Positions 46,384 through 55,107 of a stretch of DNA of 64,000 bases are shown piece by piece. Each line of letters starts with the position of its first letter. Positions within the stretch are counted from its first letter, which is position 1. The translations under genes and the position numbers were made by a program. The DNA lies in NCBI GenBank assembly GCA_019636495.1, contig JAHBXL010000010.1:90986-154985 (forward strand), read 5' to 3'. This DNA is from Phycisphaeraceae bacterium. GTDB taxonomy: Bacteria > Planctomycetota > Phycisphaerae > Phycisphaerales > UBA1924. The notes below the pieces were generated by a model that saw only the letters and a list, made by a program, of their open reading frames with translations, did not search any database and was not told the origin of the DNA.

Positions 46384-46410
46384 GCGCTCCCTCGCTTGCG
46401 CTCGGGCCTC
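46384..46410 (-). repeat. Right 27-bp inverted repeat (REP-like)
   Basis: Exact reverse complement of 45808-45834, starting 29 bases before the transposase start codon. Confidence 0.85.
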
Positions 46411-46435
46411 GGATTCCGCCGGATCGGGAAGATCA

Positions 46436-46441
46436 TACCCT
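46436..46441 (+). promoter_or_regulatory. -10-like TACCCT before murD
   Basis: TACCCT, spacer TGTGC, then ATG 46447. No ribosome-binding sequence. The inserted RAYT element ends 25 bases before it, so any -35 region lies at or inside the repeat edge. Confidence 0.5.
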
Positions 46442-46446
46442 TGTGC

Positions 46447-47913
46447 ATGCTCGACATCGCCGGCAAGCGCGTCACGGTCATGGGTCTGGGCCGATTCGGC
46501 GGCGGTGTGGGCGTCACGCGGTGGCTCGCTGAGCAGGGGGCGGAGGTGCTGGTCACCGACCTTGACCCCGCGGAGAAGTTGACCGATTCGATCGCGCAAG
46601 TGCAGGACCTGGTCGATCGCGGCGCGGTGCGGCTCCGCCTCGGCGGGCACAACGTCTCGGACTTCACCACCTGCGATGTGGTGGTCGCCAACCCCGCGGT
46701 GGCCCGGCCGTGGGAGAACCGCTTTCTCCGTGCCTCGCACGCGGCGAGGATTCCTGTGACAACTGAGATCCGGCTGCTCGTCGAGCGTCTGCCCACGCGC
46801 CGCCACACGATCGGCGTGACGGGCTCGGCCGGCAAGAGCACCACGACCGCGATGATCGCGCACATCCTCCGGCGCACGGCGGGCGCGGGACGGGTCCACA
46901 TGGGCGGAAACATCGGCGGTTCGCTGCTGGGCGAACTGGACCGCATCCGCGATGGCGACTGGGTCGTGCTCGAACTCTCCAGCGCGATGCTGTACTGGCT
47001 TGGGCGCGGCGTGGGCTACGACGGCGCGCGCGGATGGTCCCCATCGGTCGCGGTCATCACCAACATCGCGCCCAACCACATCGACTGGCACGGAACGTTC
47101 GAGCACTACACGCACAGCAAGCAGGAGATCTTCCGCTACCAGGATGCGGGGGACGCGGTCATCGAGGCGGTTGGCCCATCGGCCGGCAGCGCGCACCCGC
47201 ACGCGTGGAGCGCGGGAGCGCCGTCGGTCGCCGTGCACGCACGTCTCGGCGAACTCCTTCCGCGGGTCTTCCCATCCGCACTCCGCCTGCGCGTGCCGGG
47301 CGAACACAACCGGCGCAACGCCGTGCTCGCCGCGGTGGTTGCCGCGTGCCAGCGCGCCGAGCGACTGCCCGGCGAGTTGCCCGAGGATGCGGTGCGCGCC
47401 GTGTTGCCGCTGCTGGAGGACTTTGCAGGTCTGCCGCACCGTTTGCAGTTCGTCGGCGATCGCATGGGCGTGCGATGCTACAACGACTCGAAGTGCACGA
47501 CGCCCGAGGCCGCGCTGCTCGCGGTCGCGGCGTTCGCCGATGAGCCCGGCGCGGCCCGAGTGCATCTGATCGTCGGCGGATACGACAAGGGCAGCGACCT
47601 GTCGGGGGTGGCGCGACTCGCCGCGGGAGAGCACGCGATTGGGGGGCTGTACACCATCGGCAAGACCGGCCCGACGATCGCCGCGGCGGCGCGGGACGCG
47701 GCGGGGGCGGGCAGCAGGGGCAGCGCGAGAGTGTTCGAGTGCGAGACGTTGGACCGCGCCGTGCAGGAGGCCCTTGCCCGCGCCAAGGCCGGCGACGTGC
47801 TGCTGCTCAGCCCCGCCTGCGCTTCGTGGGACCAGTTCACCAACTTCGAGGAACGCGGCGAGCGATTCGCACAGGTTGTGCGCGAGAGCGACAGGTCGGG
47901 AGTGCACGCATGA
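46447..47913 (+). CDS. murD: UDP-N-acetylmuramoylalanine--D-glutamate ligase
   Basis: 488 residues. It adds D-glutamate to UDP-MurNAc-L-Ala in peptidoglycan synthesis. An N-terminal nucleotide-binding domain (KRVTVMGLGRFGGGVGVTRW) is followed by the ATP loop HTIGVTGSAGKSTTTAMIAH, the central NIAPNHIDWHGTFEHYTHSK block and the C-terminal CYNDSKCTTPEAALLAV block. The gene shows that this lineage keeps a peptidoglycan pathway. The stop overlaps the next ATG (ATGA). Confidence 0.94.
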   Translation: MLDIAGKRVTVMGLGRFGGGVGVTRWLAEQGAEVLVTDLDPAEKLTDSIAQVQDLVDRGAVRLRLGGHNVSDFTTCDVVVANPAVARPWENRFLRASHAARIPVTTEIRLLVERLPTRRHTIGVTGSAGKSTTTAMIAHILRRTAGAGRVHMGGNIGGSLLGELDRIRDGDWVVLELSSAMLYWLGRGVGYDGARGWSPSVAVITNIAPNHIDWHGTFEHYTHSKQEIFRYQDAGDAVIEAVGPSAGSAHPHAWSAGAPSVAVHARLGELLPRVFPSALRLRVPGEHNRRNAVLAAVVAACQRAERLPGELPEDAVRAVLPLLEDFAGLPHRLQFVGDRMGVRCYNDSKCTTPEAALLAVAAFADEPGAARVHLIVGGYDKGSDLSGVARLAAGEHAIGGLYTIGKTGPTIAAAARDAAGAGSRGSARVFECETLDRAVQEALARAKAGDVLLLSPACASWDQFTNFEERGERFAQVVRESDRSGVHA

Positions 47914-48785
47914 GGCGACCGAAGGGCAGTTGCTTGATGGTCGCCGCCGCGTTCCTGGCGATGCTCCCTTGGGGCTGCGCCCCATCGCGCGATGCCGTGC
48001 AGCCACCCCGCGCAGCATCGAGGCCGGCGGGCGAGGTTCCGCGTGAGAATGAGGCCGAGCCCGAGGCCCCGGCGCAGGTTCGAATCGCCTCCGATCAGCC
48101 CGGGCGCGAGGCGCCGGAACCGCCGCCGGAGTTGGAGTTCCACGAGATGTTCCCCGGCGTTCGCGCCGACATCGCGGCCAGGGTTATCGAGTTCGATGCG
48201 CGGACCTCGCCGCTTCTGGTCGCCGACCCGCAGGCGCCCAACTTCTATATCGAAACCATCGTCTGTCTGCCCGACACGCGCGAGCACGAGTCGCTGTTGG
48301 TGTCGGAGATCAGACCCTCGCATCTTCACGCCGCGCTGCTCGCGGCGGGCTTCGTGCCCGGTGCGCCCGGCTTGTTCAAGTTCGAGAACAACCGCTTTGT
48401 GCCGGTTGATCCAACCGGCGATCGGCTCTCGGTTGAGTTTGTGTTCAAGGGTCCAGATGGCGCCGAGCGCGCCATCGACCCTCGCGAGTGGATTGCGCAT
48501 CACACCACCGGCGCGCTGTTCGGCTTCGATGGCCCCGATGACGGGCGCGGCTGGGTGTTCGCGGGGTCGATCATCCGCACCGGACCGACGCGCGCGGGCG
48601 TGTATGAGGCCGATGGGGTCGGTGTTGTGGTCGGCCTGTGCTGCTTCGGCAGCGAAGTGATCGCGTGGTCGCGTGCGTTCAGCCACGATGCATCGATCGA
48701 TGAGCCGGAGTGGATCGCGCGGTTCGCCGACATGCCGGCGCCCGAGACGCCGGTGCGCGTGCGGTTGCGTCTGCTGTCGAAATGA
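47910..48785 (+). CDS. YdjY-domain lipoprotein
   Basis: 291 residues. The lipobox is MLPWGCAPS. After a Pro/Glu/Ala linker comes a YdjY-like domain (IETIVCLPDTREHESLLVSE, PSHLHAALLAAGFVPG, WVFAGSIIRTG, CCFGSEVIAW). The domain is frequent in planctomycetes; function is unknown. It is translationally coupled to murD, hinting at an envelope role. ATG 47910 is fixed by the overlap. Confidence 0.78.
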   Translation: MRRPKGSCLMVAAAFLAMLPWGCAPSRDAVQPPRAASRPAGEVPRENEAEPEAPAQVRIASDQPGREAPEPPPELEFHEMFPGVRADIAARVIEFDARTSPLLVADPQAPNFYIETIVCLPDTREHESLLVSEIRPSHLHAALLAAGFVPGAPGLFKFENNRFVPVDPTGDRLSVEFVFKGPDGAERAIDPREWIAHHTTGALFGFDGPDDGRGWVFAGSIIRTGPTRAGVYEADGVGVVVGLCCFGSEVIAWSRAFSHDASIDEPEWIARFADMPAPETPVRVRLRLLSK

Positions 48786-48793
48786 ACTGCACC

Positions 48794-48816
48794 GGCCCGC
48801 TCCAGAACCGCGGGCC
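48794..48816. terminator. Possible bidirectional hairpin between convergent genes
   Basis: GGCCCGC and GCGGGCC form a 7-bp stem with a 9-base loop between the stops of the YdjY gene and htrA. No T-run follows on either side, so this is tentative. Confidence 0.35.
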
Positions 48817-48821
48817 CACGA

Positions 48822-50267
48822 TCACCGCACCGCGCTGACACGCGCCTCGCGCTCTTCGCCATCGGTTCCGATGATGCGCACCACCACCGGTCGTCCCTGG
48901 CCCAGGCCCGCAGTCGCCAGCCCGGCGAGCAGATCGAACACGCCCTTCACCGGCTGGCCCTCGACCGACATGATTGTCTGCCCGCCGCGGAATCCCGCGC
49001 GGTCCGCGGCGGAGTTTCGCGGCACGGCGCGAACAACAACCGCATCATCGGCGACGACCAAATCGCCCAGCCCGAAGCGCTCCAGTTCGCGGAGCATCGT
49101 GCCGAGGTCGGCCTCGTTGGGCGGTCGCACGCCGAGGGTCACCGTTACGCGCCGGGTCTCGCCGGCGCGCCAGACCTCCAACGGCATCTGCTCGCCCGGC
49201 GCGGTGTTGGCGATCATCGCCCTGGCCGCGGCGATGTTCAGCACGCGCTGACCGGCGATCGAGGTGATGACGTCGTCAGGCTTGAGCCCGGCCTGGCCCG
49301 CCGGCCCGCGCGGCTCGACGCCGACAATCACCACGCCCTGCCCGCGATAGCCCAGTTGCTCCAGCAGGCGGCGGTTCAGCCGCTCGCTCGCCTCGGGGTC
49401 GTTGGGGCGCTCCTGGTCCAGTGGCAGGTTGATGCCCATGAAGCCCTTGGCCAGTGGTTGACCGGCGATCAGTTGTGCCGCGACGGCCTCGATCGTTGAA
49501 AGCGGGATGTGGAAGGAGATTCCGGCCGACTGCCCCTCGTTGGGGTTGCCGGCGCGGGCGCCGGTGGCGATGGCGACGTTCATGCCGATCACACGCCCCT
49601 GCGTGTCCACCAGCGGACCGCCGGAGTTGCCGGGGTTCACCGCCGCATCGGTCTGGATGAAGTTGGTGTAGCCGTTGTAGCCGATCACCGTGCGCGGGTC
49701 TCGCCCGAGGCCCGAGACGATGCCCTCGGACATCGAGAACTTGAAGCCGAATGGCGATCCGAAGGCAAAGACGCGGTCGCCCTGGTAGACACTGTCGCCC
49801 GTGGCGCGGCGGGCGGGATAGAGGCCCTCGCTGGTCTGGGCGCGGATCACCGCGACATCGGTCGACTGGTCAAAGCCCACGACCTGTGCATTCACGGTTC
49901 GTCCGTCCTGGAACTGCACGCTGATGCGGCTGGCCCCGCGGATCACGTGCGCGTTGGTCACGATGTGTCCTTGGTTGTCGTAGACCCAGCCCGAGCCCTG
50001 TGACTGCCGCACGAATCGGCCGCCGCCCACCGCCTGGTCGACGCCGATGTGCACCACCGACGGCTCGACGCTGTCGGCGATGGCCCGAACCGCACGGTCC
50101 ATCCGCACGAGGATGTCGTCGGATTCGAGCGTCTGCTGGGCAAGGCGAATCTGTGCATCGGTCGCGGCGTATCCGACCATGCGCACCGCGGCCGGCGCGG
50201 CGACCAGGGTCACGAGCGTCGTGATCAGCACCACCAGCGCGGGTCCGAACGCAGTGAATCGTCTCAT
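48822..50267 (-). CDS. HtrA/Deg-family serine protease with two PDZ domains
   Basis: 481 residues; envelope quality-control protease. An N-terminal helix (ALVVLITTLVTLVAAPAAV) is a signal or anchor. Catalytic triad: His in HIVTNAHVIRG, Asp in FDQSTDVAVIRA, Ser in AAVNPGNSGGPLVDTQG. PDZ1 (GVVIVGVEPRGPAGQAGLKP) and PDZ2 (AVVVRAVPRNSAADRAGFRG) follow. A GAGGACC site precedes ATG. It may be degP- or degS-like; domain count favours DegP/DegQ. Confidence 0.92.
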   Translation of the reverse strand: MRRFTAFGPALVVLITTLVTLVAAPAAVRMVGYAATDAQIRLAQQTLESDDILVRMDRAVRAIADSVEPSVVHIGVDQAVGGGRFVRQSQGSGWVYDNQGHIVTNAHVIRGASRISVQFQDGRTVNAQVVGFDQSTDVAVIRAQTSEGLYPARRATGDSVYQGDRVFAFGSPFGFKFSMSEGIVSGLGRDPRTVIGYNGYTNFIQTDAAVNPGNSGGPLVDTQGRVIGMNVAIATGARAGNPNEGQSAGISFHIPLSTIEAVAAQLIAGQPLAKGFMGINLPLDQERPNDPEASERLNRRLLEQLGYRGQGVVIVGVEPRGPAGQAGLKPDDVITSIAGQRVLNIAAARAMIANTAPGEQMPLEVWRAGETRRVTVTLGVRPPNEADLGTMLRELERFGLGDLVVADDAVVVRAVPRNSAADRAGFRGGQTIMSVEGQPVKGVFDLLAGLATAGLGQGRPVVVRIIGTDGEEREARVSAVR

Positions 50268-50412
50268 GGGTCCTCACCTGTCTGTGTCGGTCATCTGCCC
50301 CTGCCGCTTGCGCTTGTGCCCGGTCGATCCGAGCGGGTGGGCGCTGGGCGGCACGCCCACAATTCAACCGGTACATCTGCTCTGGGTTGTTCGGCGAAGG
50401 GCCAAGCGGGAT

Positions 50413-51360
50413 TCACCCCGCTTGACGGCTTGCCGCGGCGGGTGCCGAGGGCGACAGATCCGCCCCTTGCGGCGGCTCCTCCGGCTTCTGCGGGCGTGCG
50501 ACGCCCGGGAATCCTTCCGCGGCGAGTTTCTGAACTTCGCCTTGCTTCATCGAATACGCCTGCCCGCCGATCCGGCGCGCGGCCACCCGCTCGACCCAAT
50601 CTCGGGACGCGCTCTCAAAACTACGGCCGAGGTTCGCGACCGGTTCGGCAAACCGCGGCGGGCGGTCGGTCATGCCCACCAGGTCCTGTAACACCAGCAC
50701 CTGCCCATGACAGTCGGTCCCCGCGCCGATGCCAATCAGCGGCACGGTGGTGGCATCGAGGATGGCGCGGGTCACCTCCGGCGGCACCGCCTCCACCAGC
50801 AGCATCTTCGCGCCCGCGCGCTCCAGAGCGACGGCATCGTCAACGATCCGGCGAGCCTCGGCCGCGGTGCGCCCGGCGGAGGAATACCCGCCCGTGAGCG
50901 CGACATGCTGCGGCTTGCTGCCCACGTGCCCGCAGATGGGGATGCCCGCGCGGGTCAACTTCTCGACCAGCGGCGCAAAGGAGGCATCGGCCTCGATTTT
51001 CACGATGTCGGCGAGTCCCTCGGTCAGGAATCTCCCCGCGTTGCGGATCGCTTCCGCCTCGCCGGCGTGATAGGACATGAAGGGCATGTCGCCCATGACC
51101 ACGACGTCCGGCGCGCCCCGCTTCACGCCAGCCGTGAGCGCGAGCAGGACATCCAGAGGCATGTCGATGGTTCGCGGCAGGCCGAGCACCATCTCCGCCG
51201 CAGTGTCGCCGACCAGCAGCACGTGCACCCCGCCGCGGGCCAGCCAGCGGGCGGTCGTGGCGTCGTAGCAGGTGAGGCAGGCAAAGGGGGTTCCCGCCGC
51301 GGCCATGCGGGCGAGGGAGTGGAGGGAAACGCGGGGAGGGGTGGTGGGGACGGAGCCCAT
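50413..51360 (-). CDS. panB: 3-methyl-2-oxobutanoate hydroxymethyltransferase
   Basis: 315 residues. It transfers a hydroxymethyl group from methylene-THF to ketoisovalerate for pantothenate and CoA. Motifs: ACLTCYDATTARWLARGGV, LLVGDTAAEMVLG (Mg ligand), VVMGDMPFMSYH, GHVGSKPQHV and PLIGIGAGTDCHGQVLVLQD (catalytic Glu and Asp region). The last 45 residues are an Ala/Pro/Glu tail. Start ATG 51360 has TACGAT 6 bases upstream; the frame beyond is unsupported. Confidence 0.93.
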   Translation of the reverse strand: MGSVPTTPPRVSLHSLARMAAAGTPFACLTCYDATTARWLARGGVHVLLVGDTAAEMVLGLPRTIDMPLDVLLALTAGVKRGAPDVVVMGDMPFMSYHAGEAEAIRNAGRFLTEGLADIVKIEADASFAPLVEKLTRAGIPICGHVGSKPQHVALTGGYSSAGRTAAEARRIVDDAVALERAGAKMLLVEAVPPEVTRAILDATTVPLIGIGAGTDCHGQVLVLQDLVGMTDRPPRFAEPVANLGRSFESASRDWVERVAARRIGGQAYSMKQGEVQKLAAEGFPGVARPQKPEEPPQGADLSPSAPAAASRQAG

Positions 51361-51366
51361 GACAAG

Positions 51367-51372
51367 ATCGTA
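51367..51372 (-). promoter_or_regulatory. -10-like TACGAT before panB
   Basis: Minus-strand TACGAT, spacer CTTGTC, ATG: leaderless arrangement, back to back with that of the POT gene within a 79-base gap. Confidence 0.55.
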
Positions 51373-51427
51373 GGGGCAGGGTCGGCGGGTTCGGCGAGAG
51401 AAGCCGACACCAGCGGCCGCGCCGCGG

Positions 51428-51433
51428 TACGCT
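51428..51433 (+). promoter_or_regulatory. -10-like TACGCT before the POT transporter
   Basis: TACGCT, spacer GTTGGA, ATG 51440. The spacer has a weak GGA but it is too close to the start for normal ribosome binding. Confidence 0.5.
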
Positions 51434-51439
51434 GTTGGA

Positions 51440-53299
51440 ATGCCTGATCCCGCCTCATCGGAAACACCCCGCACCCCCGCCGGCCCGGCCGGGGGCCCCA
51501 CGCGTGACGCAGACTTTGAAGCACCGGCCATCAAGGCCCTGGGTGGCGGGCCGCTCGAGCCGGTCCGGCAGGGCCACCCCGGCGGGCTGTACCTGCTGTT
51601 CGTGACGGAGATGTGGGAACGGTTCTCGTTCTACGGCATGCGTGCTTTTCTGATGCTGTTCATGACTGCGGCGGTCGTCAATGGCGGGCTTGGGTGGGAT
51701 GAACAGAAAGCCGCGAGCCTCTATGGGTGGTACACAGCGCTGGTGTATCTGACGCCGATCATCGGCGGCTACATGGCGGACAAGTTGTTGGGGACGCACT
51801 ACTCGATGGTGCTGGGCGGGGCGATCATCGCGGCAGGGCATTTCACCCTGGCGCTTGAGACGATCCCCAGTTTCTACGTGGGGCTGCTGCTGATCGTGGT
51901 CGGCACGGGGTTCTTCAAGCCGTGCGTCTCGGTGATGGTCAGCCAGCTTTACCCAGCGAAGGACAAGCGCCGCGATGCGGCGTTCACCATCTTCTACATG
52001 GGGATCAACCTCGGGGCGTTTCTGGGGCCAATCGTGTGCGGCGGCCTGCGCATCGGGCGCAAACAGGGCGAGGTGTTCGGCTGGTCGTGGGCGTTCGCGG
52101 CGGCGGGCGTAGGGATGGTACTGGGGCTCTTGGCCTACATGATCGGCAGACCGTTCCTGCTCAACGGCATCGGCCTTCCGGAGCACAAGCGGGCCAAGGC
52201 GGCGGGCCAGCGGTTTGCTGAAGACATGGTGTGCGCCGCCTGCGGGCAGTCGTTGGCGGGCCGACCCGCGGGGTCCGAGTGTCCCAATTGCGGGACATCG
52301 ACGGCGGCCGCGCCGCCGCGCCGGCGCCCGCTGAACCGCGAGGAGAAGCACGGGATCGCGGTGATCTTCATCATGGCGTTCTTCGTGGTCTTTTTCTGGA
52401 CGGCCTTCGAGCAGGCGGGGTCCTCCATGAACCTGTTCGCCGAGAATCGGACCGATCGTTCGCTCTCGTCCGGCACGGCACAACTGCTCCACGATTGGGC
52501 GACACAGGACGGCGCGCCGGCGCCGACGTGGCTGATCGCGCTCGGCGGTATGGTGCTGTTGGGAGCGTGGATGTTCTGCGAAAGGTCTTGGCGGAGAGGG
52601 CACCGTGTTCCGCATCCGCTGCTGGCGGCTGTGCCGCGGATTGTTGGACTGGCCGGCGGCGGCACGCTGCTGACGCTGGCGATCCTCAAGGCGACGGGCT
52701 TTCTCAAAGAGGCCTTCATACCCGACAACTTCTTGCAGGAGGCGGAGTATCCGGCGGAGTGGTTCCAGTCCGTCAACCCGTTCTGCATCCTCGTCTTCGC
52801 CCCGATTTTCGCGGCGGCGTGGCTGCGGCTGGGTCGCGCTGGGCGCGAGCCCTCGACACCCGTGAAGTTCGCCCTCGGGCTGATACTGCTGGGGCTCGGG
52901 TTCTTGTTCATGGTGTTCGCCGGCAAAGCGTCGGATGCGGGGGCCTCGCCGGTGCTGGTCTCGGGATGGTACTTGACAGCAGCGTACAGCATTCACACAC
53001 TGGGCGAACTGTGCCTCTCGCCGGTGGGGTTGTCGATGGTGAACAAACTCGCGCCCGTGCGGTTCGTCTCCCTGCTGATGGGCGTGTGGTTCCTTGCAAA
53101 CTTCGCCGCGAACAAGATCGCTGGAACACTGGCGGGCTACAACGACGCCATCGCGGCCAAGCAACTCTCGCTCGGCGGGATCGATCTCACAGGGCAGTCG
53201 CTTTTCTACGCCTTGTTTACCGTAGTGCCGATCGTCGCGGGAATCGTGGTGCTCTTGCTGGCGCCAGCGCTTAGTCGCCTGATGCACGGTCGCGCGTGA
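51440..53299 (+). CDS. POT/PTR-family peptide transporter with inserted zinc ribbon
   Basis: 619 residues; a proton-coupled oligopeptide importer of the MFS type. The proton-coupling motif is VTEMWERFSFYGMRA (residues 55-69); the second family mark GTGFFKPCVSVMVSQLYP follows, and the C-terminal half has FWTAFEQAGSSMNLFAEN. The loop between the two six-helix bundles holds Cys265, 268, 281 and 284 (CAACGQ, CPNCGT), a C-x2-C-x12-C-x2-C zinc ribbon that typical POT proteins lack. The N-terminus is a 45-residue polar extension. Confidence 0.9.
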   Translation: MPDPASSETPRTPAGPAGGPTRDADFEAPAIKALGGGPLEPVRQGHPGGLYLLFVTEMWERFSFYGMRAFLMLFMTAAVVNGGLGWDEQKAASLYGWYTALVYLTPIIGGYMADKLLGTHYSMVLGGAIIAAGHFTLALETIPSFYVGLLLIVVGTGFFKPCVSVMVSQLYPAKDKRRDAAFTIFYMGINLGAFLGPIVCGGLRIGRKQGEVFGWSWAFAAAGVGMVLGLLAYMIGRPFLLNGIGLPEHKRAKAAGQRFAEDMVCAACGQSLAGRPAGSECPNCGTSTAAAPPRRRPLNREEKHGIAVIFIMAFFVVFFWTAFEQAGSSMNLFAENRTDRSLSSGTAQLLHDWATQDGAPAPTWLIALGGMVLLGAWMFCERSWRRGHRVPHPLLAAVPRIVGLAGGGTLLTLAILKATGFLKEAFIPDNFLQEAEYPAEWFQSVNPFCILVFAPIFAAAWLRLGRAGREPSTPVKFALGLILLGLGFLFMVFAGKASDAGASPVLVSGWYLTAAYSIHTLGELCLSPVGLSMVNKLAPVRFVSLLMGVWFLANFAANKIAGTLAGYNDAIAAKQLSLGGIDLTGQSLFYALFTVVPIVAGIVVLLLAPALSRLMHGRA

Positions 53300-53384
53300 T
53301 GCGCCGGGCAACTCCGGAAGTTCGCACCCCGGCTTGGCCGCGGGCACACGTGTCGGCCCTGGTGGGCATCGCCACGTCAGTTCA

Positions 53385-53879
53385 TCACCCCTCCCGCCCC
53401 AGTTCCCGAACCGCCTTTAGCACACGCTCGGCGTGGCCCGGCGTCTTCACGCGGTCCCACCGGCGCGCCACGCGGCCGCGCTCGTCTATCAGATACGTGG
53501 TCCGCAGCATCCCGATCATCGTCTTGCCGTACATGTTCTTCTCGCCCCACACGCCGTACTTCGCGCACACGCGCGGGGTGCCCTTGGCATCCGGCACATC
53601 CGCCAGCAGCGTGAAGGGCAAGGCATACTTCCCTGCGAACGCCGCGTGCGATTCGACCGTGTCGGGGCTGATGCCGATCACCCCTGCGCCGAGTTTCCGC
53701 ATCTCCGCGTGCACATCGCTCAGCCCGCACGCTTGAGTCGTGCACAGCGGCGTGTCATCCTCGGGGTAGAAGTAGATCACCACCGGCCCGCCGCGGAACT
53801 CTGCAAGGGTGCGCTTCGCGCCGGATTGATCCCGCAGCGTGAACGCCGGCGCGCGGTCGCCAACTTCGACAACAGGCAT
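53385..53879 (-). CDS. bcp: Thioredoxin-dependent peroxiredoxin (Bcp/PrxQ)
   Basis: 164 residues. It reduces peroxides with a peroxidatic Cys in FYPEDDTPLCTTQACGLSD and a resolving Cys four residues later (alpha2 type). The common PGCT is PLCT here. GDRAPAFTLRDQ at the start and TYLIDERGRVARRW at the end fit. A GAGGTG site precedes ATG. It converges on the POT gene. Confidence 0.93.
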   Translation of the reverse strand: MPVVEVGDRAPAFTLRDQSGAKRTLAEFRGGPVVIYFYPEDDTPLCTTQACGLSDVHAEMRKLGAGVIGISPDTVESHAAFAGKYALPFTLLADVPDAKGTPRVCAKYGVWGEKNMYGKTMIGMLRTTYLIDERGRVARRWDRVKTPGHAERVLKAVRELGREG

Positions 53880-53907
53880 GGGGCACCTCCGCGGCCAGCG
53901 TAGGGCC

Positions 53908-54417
53908 TCAGCCGGAGATCCAGCGTGCCAGCGCGAGGCCGATGGTGATCGCCATGCACGCGCTGGCCAGCAGCCACGCCGCGAACTCGCGCCCGCTCAT
54001 GGGGGGGCCATCCTCGCGCCCGCGCACCAGCGTGAGCCGATCGCTGACCCGCGATGTCAGCGCGCCCTCGCCGCTGCGGCAGCCATCCTGCACGATCGCG
54101 ATCACGAGGTTGGCATCAAACGCCCGCAGGCCGAGGCGCGTTGCCAGCCGCGAGAGGTTCTTCCGCCGCTCAGGCGCCAGCACGCCCGCCGCCGGCGCGC
54201 CCGAGAGTTCGATCTCCCGCGCGACGTTGACCGCGAATACCCAGCGTGCATCCAGCGGTGACAGGGCCGCCGCGGCAGTGTTCTCCGCCGCGACCGCGCG
54301 CCGGGACGGCGCGTGGGCCCGGGAGATGTTGCGGGAACTCAACACCTGTTCCGCCGCGGCAACATCGGTGTGCACGAGGCGCAACGCGGGTTGAGCAGAT
54401 GCGGGGCGCACGGTCAT
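53908..54417 (-). CDS. Hypothetical protein with C-terminal membrane anchor
   Basis: 169 residues, no family recognised. The middle (LDARWVFAVNVAREIELSG, RLATRLGLRAFDANLVIAIV) is helical; a membrane helix closes the chain (FAAWLLASACMAITIGLALA). This is a tail-anchored layout with the bulk in the cytoplasm. TACCGT ends 2 bases before ATG 54417; GTG 54411, eight bases from it, is an alternative start that would fit the window's leaderless pattern. Confidence 0.6.
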   Translation of the reverse strand: MTVRPASAQPALRLVHTDVAAAEQVLSSRNISRAHAPSRRAVAAENTAAAALSPLDARWVFAVNVAREIELSGAPAAGVLAPERRKNLSRLATRLGLRAFDANLVIAIVQDGCRSGEGALTSRVSDRLTLVRGREDGPPMSGREFAAWLLASACMAITIGLALARWISG

Positions 54418-54522
54418 GCACGGTAGCGGGGCAAGGCTGGTGCCACCAAGTACACCGGCCGCTGTGCGCGGGCCGATCTACCCAGTCGCCCTCCCCAACC
54501 GCACACAGGTGCGACGAAGCGC

Positions 54523-55068
54523 ATGCAATCCAAACTTGAACCAAACAAAATGAGCGATCTTCCGACCGTCCTTCACTGCTCCATGGAGGCAGAGGCCATT
54601 GTGGCGCGGCTTGATGAGGCAGCCCGTCGCGGCAAACTGCCGGGCTTCTCGGCCGCGCGTTCAGGTCGCGGCGGCGGGGCGGGCGGAACGCTGTTCACCA
54701 TCACCGACTTTGGTTCGCCGTTCGAATCGATAATGGTCGCGACGGTTGTGCGCGCCGACAGCGGCACGCACCTGTCGTTTGAAGTGCGCCTGAAGCCCTT
54801 GATGCCGGCGGTCTTCGCCGCGGTGCTGGTCGTGACGGTCTGGCCGGGTGTCTGGCTGACCGATTCGCTGTTGCGCACGTATTCGTCGTGGTACATGTCG
54901 CTGCCCGACTGGGCGACCTATGCGTGGTATCTTCCGCTGACGGTCCCCTTCTGCCCGCCGGCGTTCATGGCGGCGGTGCGCAAGTCGCGCGCTGCCGCGG
55001 CGGCGGAAGCGCGGGAGTTGATCGACAAGGTCGGCGCGCTGCTGCACGCGCGCACCGAGGGCGTGTAG
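54523..55068 (+). CDS. Hypothetical membrane protein
   Basis: 181 residues. A soluble N-terminal part (CSMEAEAIVARLDEAARRGK, FGSPFESIMVATVV) is followed by two membrane helices (AVFAAVLVVTVWPGVWL and WATYAWYLPLTVPFCPPAF) and a short Ala-rich tail. I do not recognise a family. ATG 54550 is an alternative start nine codons in; neither has a clear ribosome site. Confidence 0.55.
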   Translation: MQSKLEPNKMSDLPTVLHCSMEAEAIVARLDEAARRGKLPGFSAARSGRGGGAGGTLFTITDFGSPFESIMVATVVRADSGTHLSFEVRLKPLMPAVFAAVLVVTVWPGVWLTDSLLRTYSSWYMSLPDWATYAWYLPLTVPFCPPAFMAAVRKSRAAAAAEARELIDKVGALLHARTEGV

Positions 55069-55107
55069 GCTCGCATCGCGGTGCTGGGCCGGGCGGGCCC
55101 GGACGTG

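Larger units (their letters stand above)
45808..46410. mobile_element. RAYT element bounded by perfect 27-bp inverted repeats
   Basis: A REP-associated tyrosine transposase gene lies between two exactly complementary 27-base copies (45808-45834 and 46384-46410). It sits in the gap between the aminotransferase and murD; the right end is 26 bases before the murD -10-like hexamer. Such transposases mobilise or maintain REP sequences in other bacteria. Confidence 0.75.

Noticed and set aside
53303..53335. Terminator between the POT and bcp genes
   Set aside because: Only a 6-bp GC stem with a long loop and no T-run.
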